Source: Calliphora vicina
Taxonomy: Eukaryota > Arthropoda > Insecta > Diptera > Calliphoridae
Direction of reading: 5' to 3'
Length of the DNA stretch: 64,000 nt
Assembly: GCF_958450345.1 (NCBI RefSeq)
Contig: NW_027052622.1
Location: 607,865-671,864 of the forward strand
Part shown: positions 45,958 through 58,400 of the stretch, piece by piece
How positions within the stretch are numbered: position 1 is the stretch's first letter
Layout of the letters: every line of letters starts with the position of its first letter
The notes under the pieces: generated by a model
The model's database searches: none
Told to the model about the DNA's origin: nothing
Seen by the model: only the letters and a program-made list of their open reading frames with translations
Translations under genes and position numbers: made by a program

Positions 45958-46653
45958 TTATTTGAGTGCAAGTAATTCAACAATACCCCAAAAACGACAT
46001 CTGGACGGACGAAACCTCGTAAAACATTTACTTTTATGGCAGTTTGTTGTAATTGGTAGTTGTAGGGGTAATTTTTCTGGATTAATTGTCTGATAAAAAT
46101 GGTTATATCTATTCCATTTATTTTGAATGGATACATTCAAGTTTTTAATAGCAGTTCTAGAAATGAAGCTTTTAGATGGTGGTATGTGAAGAAATGTGGG
46201 TTTTTTGCTAGTTGCTTTAGCCGCAATATCTGCAGCTTCATTACCGTTAATGCCAATATGACTGGGTATCCATAACAATTTAACTTTTGCCAGTAGCTGA
46301 ATTAAAAGCTGTTGAATGATAATAATTAAGTCATTTTTATTTCGAACATTTGCAGCGGCATCAAAAACTGAACGGCTATCGGTACAAATGATATATTTAT
46401 TAGATTGCGATTTACAAAATTTTAGAGCTTCTATTATGGCTATACTCTCGGCTTCGAATATATTTGCGTTATTGGGAAGATTTCCCGTTTTCAATGTAGA
46501 ACCTGATTCATCAGTCACTGCAAACCCAACGTTGTGAGATGTTTTTGAGCCACCTGTAAACAAAAATTGCCAATTATCATGTTTGTGTGTAGTGAAAACT
46601 TCGTTAAATAGTGACTTAAATACGAAAGTGTCGACAGTGTTTTTGTTAAACAA
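45958..46653 (-). pseudogene. RNase H and C-terminal part of ORF2
   Basis: Frame of 231 aa. RNase H motifs: FTGGSKTS at residues 32-39, EAES at 67-70, TDSRS at 91-95 and GNEAADIAAK at 138-147. The first motif normally reads TDGS; here residue 34 is Gly (codon GGT) in place of the catalytic Asp (GAT/GAC), while the Glu and the other two Asp are kept. The segment before it (FNKNTVDTF) continues from the reverse transcriptase ORF after a frameshift near 46700. The frame ends at 45958; an alternative frame (46136-45924) may hold the true C-terminus, hinting at one more shift. Its role was removal of RNA from the cDNA hybrid. Confidence 0.8.
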
Positions 46654-48670
46654 TTTTAAATTGTTTAGAAAGATATTTTCGTCTAAATACCATGGTGGGA
46701 AGTTTTCTACAGTGGCTTTGTATTTTTGAATGTTGAAGTATGTGTGCCAAAGTAGATGGGCATTTTAGCTCGTTTCTTCTCTTACTTAATAGTGTGATAG
46801 GTTTATAAAGTAAAGAATATTTGGTACACCATATTTTGTGTACTAAACGTAGTTTCAATTTTTTATCATGTATGCGAAGATTATCAAATCCTGCTTCTGC
46901 CTGTAAATTTTTTATAGGTGTTGTTCTGAATGCTCTGAGGCTTGTTCTTAATGCAGCGTTAAGGATGTTTTGTACAGGATTGAAGATTGATTTTGCAGCT
47001 TTACTGTATATTACCAAACCATAGTCGATTTTACCAAGTATTATAGATTTAGTTTGATGAAGTAAACTGTTAGTATGCATTTGGCTCTTAGAAGATGATA
47101 AATATTTAATTATATTAAGTCTGTTAGTAAGATTATTTTTTAAATAATTACAATGTATCTTAAAGCTATGTTTGGAATCGAAGTATAAACCTAAGATTTT
47201 ACAATCTTTCACATTTTTAATATTGTTGTTTTTGAAACGAAGATCGATTGAATTGCAATTATGTTTATTACAGATATGCAGATGACTCGTTTTTTCAAAC
47301 GAGACATCTGCACCTGAAATTTTAGACCATTCATCAATTTCATGTAAAGTATTTAACAAATTATTCTCAATTTCATCATTCAATTGGTCTTTCGCTATGA
47401 CATAAAGATCATCCGCATAAATGCAGTGTTCAACTCTTTTATTACTACTTATAATGCGACTAAGGTCATCAAAAGCTATAATAAAAAGTGTTACTGAAAG
47501 TGGGGATCCTTGTGGAATTCCATTGTGGAGGGGAAATATGTTGGAGGAAGTATTATTTACACGAACTGTAAATTTTCTATTCAATAGAAACGATTTAATT
47601 ATTTTAAACATTTTCGGGCCGACAGTTTGAAGTACATTGTGTATACCAATTTTGTCAAACGCCTTAATAAAGTCGATTGATAAAATTGAGGTGTGCCTCT
47701 TGGATGACCTATTTTTACAAATTGTATGGTCTAAGTACAGTAGGGTGTCTATTGTGCTCAAGCCAGATTGAAAACCAATTTGGTGTTGTGATAAAAGTTT
47801 ATACTTTCGAATAAACCACATAAGCCGTCTTGAAATAATTTTCTCTAAAATCTTTGCGATACAGGGGAGGAGTGAAATGGGGCGATAAGAATCAATATTA
47901 TCCAAAGGTTTATTATTTTTATAAATAGTTACTACAGAGGCAGTTTTGAAGAATTGGGGAATTATTCCCGAGTCAAAGATATTGTTAAATAATTTTAAAA
48001 TCCTATTTTTAAAATCTTTTGGAAGGTTAACAAGCATTGGATATGATATTTTATCCAATCCTGGAGTTTTACCTTTAGAGGTGCTTAGGCTATGAGTTAA
48101 TTCCGTAAAGTTAAAAGGCTTTTCCATTTCTTTAGATTTGGCAGAAACAGTTGGGATTTCCAGAGATAAGAGAATATGATTTTTTTCATTTCGAAAATTT
48201 TGAGAAAAATTTTCGTCATTGGAATTTTCAGACCAACACTTTGCAATGGATTCCGATATGTGGTATGCATATGTAATTATCCTACCATTTAAAGAAATTG
48301 ATTCTATTGTCCGAGGGACAAAATTGCCTGTTAGTTTCCTAACATTCTGCCATAAGACACCAGAGGGGATAGAAGGATTTAAATTTTTTGTAAATTCATT
48401 AAAAGATCTAATTTTGGCTAATTTTTTTGCTCTAGAAAATTGAGCATTTTTCCTCTTATAATTTATTAGATTTTCAATAGACATATTACGCCGAAATAGC
48501 CTCCATGCCGATTGTTTCTCATTCCTAATATTCTGTAGATCTTTTGACCACCATGGGACAATCCTTCTTTTTACATAATTAGAAGTCATAGGAATACTTT
48601 CGTTGGCAGATATTCTAATTATTTTTCTAATAGATGCAGCTTCTTTATTTATATTATCAGATATTTCCAT
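46646..48670 (-). CDS. Reverse transcriptase part of ORF2 (674 aa frame)
   Basis: Motifs in order: PWWSKDL (39-45), KTPGLDKISYPML (201-213), SYRPISLLPCIAKILEK (261-277), QIGFQSGLSTIDTL (297-310), SIDFIKAFDKIG with the first catalytic Asp (331-342), NGIPQGSPLS (383-392) and CIYADDLYVIA with the catalytic pair (416-426). All residues needed for polymerase chemistry appear intact over more than 650 uninterrupted codons, so the copy is fairly young. It is joined to the endonuclease by a frameshift near 48670, at the short duplication CATTATAGTCATTATAG, and to RNase H by another near 46700. The protein would nick-prime and copy its RNA into the genome. Confidence 0.88.
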   Translation of the reverse strand: MEISDNINKEAASIRKIIRISANESIPMTSNYVKRRIVPWWSKDLQNIRNEKQSAWRLFRRNMSIENLINYKRKNAQFSRAKKLAKIRSFNEFTKNLNPSIPSGVLWQNVRKLTGNFVPRTIESISLNGRIITYAYHISESIAKCWSENSNDENFSQNFRNEKNHILLSLEIPTVSAKSKEMEKPFNFTELTHSLSTSKGKTPGLDKISYPMLVNLPKDFKNRILKLFNNIFDSGIIPQFFKTASVVTIYKNNKPLDNIDSYRPISLLPCIAKILEKIISRRLMWFIRKYKLLSQHQIGFQSGLSTIDTLLYLDHTICKNRSSKRHTSILSIDFIKAFDKIGIHNVLQTVGPKMFKIIKSFLLNRKFTVRVNNTSSNIFPLHNGIPQGSPLSVTLFIIAFDDLSRIISSNKRVEHCIYADDLYVIAKDQLNDEIENNLLNTLHEIDEWSKISGADVSFEKTSHLHICNKHNCNSIDLRFKNNNIKNVKDCKILGLYFDSKHSFKIHCNYLKNNLTNRLNIIKYLSSSKSQMHTNSLLHQTKSIILGKIDYGLVIYSKAAKSIFNPVQNILNAALRTSLRAFRTTPIKNLQAEAGFDNLRIHDKKLKLRLVHKIWCTKYSLLYKPITLLSKRRNELKCPSTLAHILQHSKIQSHCRKLPTMVFRRKYLSKQFKIV

Positions 48671-49419
48671 TAGCTATAATGACTATAATGGGAGATTTTA
48701 CTTTGAAAAATTAACCAATTGGCTCGCTTTGTGTTAAATTTACTTATATTAGTTCTATTGTTATCATTATTAGTTAGAATTTGGGTAGAAATTGGGTAGT
48801 GGTCGCTGTTATAAAGGTCATCAATTATTCTCCATCTACATATGGGGATAATAGACATTGAAGCAATTGACAAATCAATATGTGTAAAAGTGTTATGAGA
48901 ACTGAAATGAGTTGGGGACCCATCATTTAAGATGCCAAGGTCAGAATCAATTATAAATTGTTCAATAATAGAACCCTTTAAATTAGTTGTGGGAGAGCCC
49001 CAAAGTGTGTTCCAGGCGTTAAAATCACCAACAAGTAAAATTGGTGTCCTGATGTTTTCAATTAGACTATCTAAAATAGATTTAGATAAAACATCTTGGG
49101 GTGGTAAGTATAAAGATAATATAGAAAATTTTATTGTGCTGCTTATTTCCATGCCAACCACATTAATTGATTGGCCCGTGCGTAAAAGTTTATGCGGTAT
49201 GTTCTTTTTTATGAGAATGGCTGATCCTTGTTTAGCATTTAGATTAGGATTAAAAAAATAACCAGTATACTCCTTAGGTGTCATCGGAGAATGGTCAGAT
49301 TTGCATTTTGTCTCTTGTAGACATATGACATCAGGATTTGTTTCAGAAATAAGAAGCTGTAGATTGCAATAATTGTTGTAATATCCTCTAATATTCCACT
49401 GAATAATATTCAGGACCAT
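48670..49419 (-). CDS. AP endonuclease part of ORF2 (249 aa frame)
   Basis: APE-type endonuclease that nicks target DNA. Motifs: IIQWNIRGYYNNY (5-17), DVICLQETK with catalytic Glu36 (30-38), GDFNAWNTLWG (131-141), THIDL (179-183) and NSDHYPI (204-210). All usual catalytic residues (Asn9, Glu36, Asp132/Asn134, Asp206, His207) are present. The ATG at 49419 gives MVLNIIQWN, a natural ORF2 start. The frame runs out at KISHYSHYS, where a tandem 9-bp duplication seems to have caused the shift from the reverse transcriptase frame. Confidence 0.88.
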   Translation of the reverse strand: MVLNIIQWNIRGYYNNYCNLQLLISETNPDVICLQETKCKSDHSPMTPKEYTGYFFNPNLNAKQGSAILIKKNIPHKLLRTGQSINVVGMEISSTIKFSILSLYLPPQDVLSKSILDSLIENIRTPILLVGDFNAWNTLWGSPTTNLKGSIIEQFIIDSDLGILNDGSPTHFSSHNTFTHIDLSIASMSIIPICRWRIIDDLYNSDHYPISTQILTNNDNNRTNISKFNTKRANWLIFQSKISHYSHYS

Positions 49420-49490
49420 AGTAAAATTATAAAAATATTGTAAAGCAATTAAAATTTGTGCTAGTTTGTTTTATAGTTAATCTGAAGTCT

Positions 49491-52400
49491 ATGTAATGTA
49501 TGTAATGTATGTAATGTATGTAATGTATGTAATGTATGTAATGTATGTAATGTATGTAATGTATGTAATGTATGTAATGTATGTAATGTATGTAATGTAT
49601 GTAATGTATGTAATGTATGTAATGTATGTAATGTATGTAATGTATGTAATGTATGTAATGTATGTAATGTATGTAATGTATGTAATGTATGTAATGTATG
49701 TAATGTATGTAATGTATGTAATGTATGTAATGTATGTAATGTATGTAATGTATGTAATGTATGTAATGTATGTAATGTATGTAATGTATGTAATGTATGT
49801 AATGTATGTAATGTATGTAATGTATGTAATGTATGTAATGTATGTAATGTATGTAATGTATGTAATGTATGTAATGTATGTAATGTATGTAATGTATGTA
49901 ATGTATGTAATGTATGTAATGTATGTAATGTATGTAATGTATGTAATGTATGTAATGTATGTAATGTATGTAATGTATGTAATGTATGTAATGTATGTAA
50001 TGTATGTAATGTATGTAATGTATGTAATGTATGTAATGTATGTAATGTATGTAATGTATGTAATGTATGTAATGTATGTAATGTATGTAATGTATGTAAT
50101 GTATGTAATGTATGTAATGTATGTAATGTATGTAATGTATGTAATGTATGTAATGTATGTAATGTATGTAATGTATGTAATGTATGTAATGTATGTAATG
50201 TATGTAATGTATGTAATGTATGTAATGTATGTAATGTATGTAATGTATGTAATGTATGTAATGTATGTAATGTATGTAATGTATGTAATGTATGTAATGT
50301 ATGTAATGTATGTAATGTATGTAATGTATGTAATGTATGTAATGTATGTAATGTATGTAATGTATGTAATGTATGTAATGTATGTAATGTATGTAATGTA
50401 TGTAATGTATGTAATGTATGTAATGTATGTAATGTATGTAATGTATGTAATGTATGTAATGTATGTAATGTATGTAATGTATGTAATGTATGTAATGTAT
50501 GTAATGTATGTAATGTATGTAATGTATGTAATGTATGTAATGTATGTAATGTATGTAATGTATGTAATGTATGTAATGTATGTAATGTATGTAATGTATG
50601 TAATGTATGTAATGTATGTAATGTATGTAATGTATGTAATGTATGTAATGTATGTAATGTATGTAATGTATGTAATGTATGTAATGTATGTAATGTATGT
50701 AATGTATGTAATGTATGTAATGTATGTAATGTATGTAATGTATGTAATGTATGTAATGTATGTAATGTATGTAATGTATGTAATGTATGTAATGTATGTA
50801 ATGTATGTAATGTATGTAATGTATGTAATGTATGTAATGTATGTAATGTATGTAATGTATGTAATGTATGTAATGTATGTAATGTATGTAATGTATGTAA
50901 TGTATGTAATGTATGTAATGTATGTAATGTATGTAATGTATGTAATGTATGTAATGTATGTAATGTATGTAATGTATGTAATGTATGTAATGTATGTAAT
51001 GTATGTAATGTATGTAATGTATGTAATGTATGTAATGTATGTAATGTATGTAATGTATGTAATGTATGTAATGTATGTAATGTATGTAATGTATGTAATG
51101 TATGTAATGTATGTAATGTATGTAATGTATGTAATGTATGTAATGTATGTAATGTATGTAATGTATGTAATGTATGTAATGTATGTAATGTATGTAATGT
51201 ATGTAATGTATGTAATGTATGTAATGTATGTAATGTATGTAATGTATGTAATGTATGTAATGTATGTAATGTATGTAATGTATGTAATGTATGTAATGTA
51301 TGTAATGTATGTAATGTATGTAATGTATGTAATGTATGTAATGTATGTAATGTATGTAATGTATGTAATGTATGTAATGTATGTAATGTATGTAATGTAT
51401 GTAATGTATGTAATGTATGTAATGTATGTAATGTATGTAATGTATGTAATGTATGTAATGTATGTAATGTATGTAATGTATGTAATGTATGTAATGTATG
51501 TAATGTATGTAATGTATGTAATGTATGTAATGTATGTAATGTATGTAATGTATGTAATGTATGTAATGTATGTAATGTATGTAATGTATGTAATGTATGT
51601 AATGTATGTAATGTATGTAATGTATGTAATGTATGTAATGTATGTAATGTATGTAATGTATGTAATGTATGTAATGTATGTAATGTATGTAATGTATGTA
51701 ATGTATGTAATGTATGTAATGTATGTAATGTATGTAATGTATGTAATGTATGTAATGTATGTAATGTATGTAATGTATGTAATGTATGTAATGTATGTAA
51801 TGTATGTAATGTATGTAATGTATGTAATGTATGTAATGTATGTAATGTATGTAATGTATGTAATGTATGTAATGTATGTAATGTATGTAATGTATGTAAT
51901 GTATGTAATGTATGTAATGTATGTAATGTATGTAATGTATGTAATGTATGTAATGTATGTAATGTATGTAATGTATGTAATGTATGTAATGTATGTAATG
52001 TATGTAATGTATGTAATGTATGTAATGTATGTAATGTATGTAATGTATGTAATGTATGTAATGTATGTAATGTATGTAATGTATGTAATGTATGTAATGT
52101 ATGTAATGTATGTAATGTATGTAATGTATGTAATGTATGTAATGTATGTAATGTATGTAATGTATGTAATGTATGTAATGTATGTAATGTATGTAATGTA
52201 TGTAATGTATGTAATGTATGTAATGTATGTAATGTATGTAATGTATGTAATGTATGTAATGTATGTAATGTATGTAATGTATGTAATGTATGTAATGTAT
52301 GTAATGTATGTAATGTATGTAATGTATGTAATGTATGTAATGTATGTAATGTATGTAATGTATGTAATGTATGTAATGTATGTAATGTATGTAATGTATG

Positions 52401-55400
52401 TAATGTATGTAATGTATGTAATGTATGTAATGTATGTAATGTATGTAATGTATGTAATGTATGTAATGTATGTAATGTATGTAATGTATGTAATGTATGT
52501 AATGTATGTAATGTATGTAATGTATGTAATGTATGTAATGTATGTAATGTATGTAATGTATGTAATGTATGTAATGTATGTAATGTATGTAATGTATGTA
52601 ATGTATGTAATGTATGTAATGTATGTAATGTATGTAATGTATGTAATGTATGTAATGTATGTAATGTATGTAATGTATGTAATGTATGTAATGTATGTAA
52701 TGTATGTAATGTATGTAATGTATGTAATGTATGTAATGTATGTAATGTATGTAATGTATGTAATGTATGTAATGTATGTAATGTATGTAATGTATGTAAT
52801 GTATGTAATGTATGTAATGTATGTAATGTATGTAATGTATGTAATGTATGTAATGTATGTAATGTATGTAATGTATGTAATGTATGTAATGTATGTAATG
52901 TATGTAATGTATGTAATGTATGTAATGTATGTAATGTATGTAATGTATGTAATGTATGTAATGTATGTAATGTATGTAATGTATGTAATGTATGTAATGT
53001 ATGTAATGTATGTAATGTATGTAATGTATGTAATGTATGTAATGTATGTAATGTATGTAATGTATGTAATGTATGTAATGTATGTAATGTATGTAATGTA
53101 TGTAATGTATGTAATGTATGTAATGTATGTAATGTATGTAATGTATGTAATGTATGTAATGTATGTAATGTATGTAATGTATGTAATGTATGTAATGTAT
53201 GTAATGTATGTAATGTATGTAATGTATGTAATGTATGTAATGTATGTAATGTATGTAATGTATGTAATGTATGTAATGTATGTAATGTATGTAATGTATG
53301 TAATGTATGTAATGTATGTAATGTATGTAATGTATGTAATGTATGTAATGTATGTAATGTATGTAATGTATGTAATGTATGTAATGTATGTAATGTATGT
53401 AATGTATGTAATGTATGTAATGTATGTAATGTATGTAATGTATGTAATGTATGTAATGTATGTAATGTATGTAATGTATGTAATGTATGTAATGTATGTA
53501 ATGTATGTAATGTATGTAATGTATGTAATGTATGTAATGTATGTAATGTATGTAATGTATGTAATGTATGTAATGTATGTAATGTATGTAATGTATGTAA
53601 TGTATGTAATGTATGTAATGTATGTAATGTATGTAATGTATGTAATGTATGTAATGTATGTAATGTATGTAATGTATGTAATGTATGTAATGTATGTAAT
53701 GTATGTAATGTATGTAATGTATGTAATGTATGTAATGTATGTAATGTATGTAATGTATGTAATGTATGTAATGTATGTAATGTATGTAATGTATGTAATG
53801 TATGTAATGTATGTAATGTATGTAATGTATGTAATGTATGTAATGTATGTAATGTATGTAATGTATGTAATGTATGTAATGTATGTAATGTATGTAATGT
53901 ATGTAATGTATGTAATGTATGTAATGTATGTAATGTATGTAATGTATGTAATGTATGTAATGTATGTAATGTATGTAATGTATGTAATGTATGTAATGTA
54001 TGTAATGTATGTAATGTATGTAATGTATGTAATGTATGTAATGTATGTAATGTATGTAATGTATGTAATGTATGTAATGTATGTAATGTATGTAATGTAT
54101 GTAATGTATGTAATGTATGTAATGTATGTAATGTATGTAATGTATGTAATGTATGTAATGTATGTAATGTATGTAATGTATGTAATGTATGTAATGTATG
54201 TAATGTATGTAATGTATGTAATGTATGTAATGTATGTAATGTATGTAATGTATGTAATGTATGTAATGTATGTAATGTATGTAATGTATGTAATGTATGT
54301 AATGTATGTAATGTATGTAATGTATGTAATGTATGTAATGTATGTAATGTATGTAATGTATGTAATGTATGTAATGTATGTAATGTATGTAATGTATGTA
54401 ATGTATGTAATGTATGTAATGTATGTAATGTATGTAATGTATGTAATGTATGTAATGTATGTAATGTATGTAATGTATGTAATGTATGTAATGTATGTAA
54501 TGTATGTAATGTATGTAATGTATGTAATGTATGTAATGTATGTAATGTATGTAATGTATGTAATGTATGTAATGTATGTAATGTATGTAATGTATGTAAT
54601 GTATGTAATGTATGTAATGTATGTAATGTATGTAATGTATGTAATGTATGTAATGTATGTAATGTATGTAATGTATGTAATGTATGTAATGTATGTAATG
54701 TATGTAATGTATGTAATGTATGTAATGTATGTAATGTATGTAATGTATGTAATGTATGTAATGTATGTAATGTATGTAATGTATGTAATGTATGTAATGT
54801 ATGTAATGTATGTAATGTATGTAATGTATGTAATGTATGTAATGTATGTAATGTATGTAATGTATGTAATGTATGTAATGTATGTAATGTATGTAATGTA
54901 TGTAATGTATGTAATGTATGTAATGTATGTAATGTATGTAATGTATGTAATGTATGTAATGTATGTAATGTATGTAATGTATGTAATGTATGTAATGTAT
55001 GTAATGTATGTAATGTATGTAATGTATGTAATGTATGTAATGTATGTAATGTATGTAATGTATGTAATGTATGTAATGTATGTAATGTATGTAATGTATG
55101 TAATGTATGTAATGTATGTAATGTATGTAATGTATGTAATGTATGTAATGTATGTAATGTATGTAATGTATGTAATGTATGTAATGTATGTAATGTATGT
55201 AATGTATGTAATGTATGTAATGTATGTAATGTATGTAATGTATGTAATGTATGTAATGTATGTAATGTATGTAATGTATGTAATGTATGTAATGTATGTA
55301 ATGTATGTAATGTATGTAATGTATGTAATGTATGTAATGTATGTAATGTATGTAATGTATGTAATGTATGTAATGTATGTAATGTATGTAATGTATGTAA

Positions 55401-58400
55401 TGTATGTAATGTATGTAATGTATGTAATGTATGTAATGTATGTAATGTATGTAATGTATGTAATGTATGTAATGTATGTAATGTATGTAATGTATGTAAT
55501 GTATGTAATGTATGTAATGTATGTAATGTATGTAATGTATGTAATGTATGTAATGTATGTAATGTATGTAATGTATGTAATGTATGTAATGTATGTAATG
55601 TATGTAATGTATGTAATGTATGTAATGTATGTAATGTATGTAATGTATGTAATGTATGTAATGTATGTAATGTATGTAATGTATGTAATGTATGTAATGT
55701 ATGTAATGTATGTAATGTATGTAATGTATGTAATGTATGTAATGTATGTAATGTATGTAATGTATGTAATGTATGTAATGTATGTAATGTATGTAATGTA
55801 TGTAATGTATGTAATGTATGTAATGTATGTAATGTATGTAATGTATGTAATGTATGTAATGTATGTAATGTATGTAATGTATGTAATGTATGTAATGTAT
55901 GTAATGTATGTAATGTATGTAATGTATGTAATGTATGTAATGTATGTAATGTATGTAATGTATGTAATGTATGTAATGTATGTAATGTATGTAATGTATG
56001 TAATGTATGTAATGTATGTAATGTATGTAATGTATGTAATGTATGTAATGTATGTAATGTATGTAATGTATGTAATGTATGTAATGTATGTAATGTATGT
56101 AATGTATGTAATGTATGTAATGTATGTAATGTATGTAATGTATGTAATGTATGTAATGTATGTAATGTATGTAATGTATGTAATGTATGTAATGTATGTA
56201 ATGTATGTAATGTATGTAATGTATGTAATGTATGTAATGTATGTAATGTATGTAATGTATGTAATGTATGTAATGTATGTAATGTATGTAATGTATGTAA
56301 TGTATGTAATGTATGTAATGTATGTAATGTATGTAATGTATGTAATGTATGTAATGTATGTAATGTATGTAATGTATGTAATGTATGTAATGTATGTAAT
56401 GTATGTAATGTATGTAATGTATGTAATGTATGTAATGTATGTAATGTATGTAATGTATGTAATGTATGTAATGTATGTAATGTATGTAATGTATGTAATG
56501 TATGTAATGTATGTAATGTATGTAATGTATGTAATGTATGTAATGTATGTAATGTATGTAATGTATGTAATGTATGTAATGTATGTAATGTATGTAATGT
56601 ATGTAATGTATGTAATGTATGTAATGTATGTAATGTATGTAATGTATGTAATGTATGTAATGTATGTAATGTATGTAATGTATGTAATGTATGTAATGTA
56701 TGTAATGTATGTAATGTATGTAATGTATGTAATGTATGTAATGTATGTAATGTATGTAATGTATGTAATGTATGTAATGTATGTAATGTATGTAATGTAT
56801 GTAATGTATGTAATGTATGTAATGTATGTAATGTATGTAATGTATGTAATGTATGTAATGTATGTAATGTATGTAATGTATGTAATGTATGTAATGTATG
56901 TAATGTATGTAATGTATGTAATGTATGTAATGTATGTAATGTATGTAATGTATGTAATGTATGTAATGTATGTAATGTATGTAATGTATGTAATGTATGT
57001 AATGTATGTAATGTATGTAATGTATGTAATGTATGTAATGTATGTAATGTATGTAATGTATGTAATGTATGTAATGTATGTAATGTATGTAATGTATGTA
57101 ATGTATGTAATGTATGTAATGTATGTAATGTATGTAATGTATGTAATGTATGTAATGTATGTAATGTATGTAATGTATGTAATGTATGTAATGTATGTAA
57201 TGTATGTAATGTATGTAATGTATGTAATGTATGTAATGTATGTAATGTATGTAATGTATGTAATGTATGTAATGTATGTAATGTATGTAATGTATGTAAT
57301 GTATGTAATGTATGTAATGTATGTAATGTATGTAATGTATGTAATGTATGTAATGTATGTAATGTATGTAATGTATGTAATGTATGTAATGTATGTAATG
57401 TATGTAATGTATGTAATGTATGTAATGTATGTAATGTATGTAATGTATGTAATGTATGTAATGTATGTAATGTATGTAATGTATGTAATGTATGTAATGT
57501 ATGTAATGTATGTAATGTATGTAATGTATGTAATGTATGTAATGTATGTAATGTATGTAATGTATGTAATGTATGTAATGTATGTAATGTATGTAATGTA
57601 TGTAATGTATGTAATGTATGTAATGTATGTAATGTATGTAATGTATGTAATGTATGTAATGTATGTAATGTATGTAATGTATGTAATGTATGTAATGTAT
57701 GTAATGTATGTAATGTATGTAATGTATGTAATGTATGTAATGTATGTAATGTATGTAATGTATGTAATGTATGTAATGTATGTAATGTATGTAATGTATG
57801 TAATGTATGTAATGTATGTAATGTATGTAATGTATGTAATGTATGTAATGTATGTAATGTATGTAATGTATGTAATGTATGTAATGTATGTAATGTATGT
57901 AATGTATGTAATGTATGTAATGTATGTAATGTATGTAATGTATGTAATGTATGTAATGTATGTAATGTATGTAATGTATGTAATGTATGTAATGTATGTA
58001 ATGTATGTAATGTATGTAATGTATGTAATGTATGTAATGTATGTAATGTATGTAATGTATGTAATGTATGTAATGTATGTAATGTATGTAATGTATGTAA
58101 TGTATGTAATGTATGTAATGTATGTAATGTATGTAATGTATGTAATGTATGTAATGTATGTAATGTATGTAATGTATGTAATGTATGTAATGTATGTAAT
58201 GTATGTAATGTATGTAATGTATGTAATGTATGTAATGTATGTAATGTATGTAATGTATGTAATGTATGTAATGTATGTAATGTATGTAATGTATGTAATG
58301 TATGTAATGTATGTAATGTATGTAATGTATGTAATGTATGTAATGTATGTAATGTATGTAATGTATGTAATGTATGTAATGTATGTAATGTATGTAATGT

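Larger units (their letters stand above)
45905..49440 (-). mobile_element. I/R1-group non-LTR retrotransposon, 5' truncated
   Basis: Antisense to the Rbp6-like exon and about 0.55 kb downstream of it. It holds ORF2 only, in the order AP endonuclease, reverse transcriptase, RNase H. An RNase H after the reverse transcriptase is the mark of the I/R1 group. ORF1 (gag) is absent; the body stops about 70 bp before the 9-bp satellite. No clear tail or target duplication is visible, so both ends are approximate. ORF2 is broken into three frames. Confidence 0.85.
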
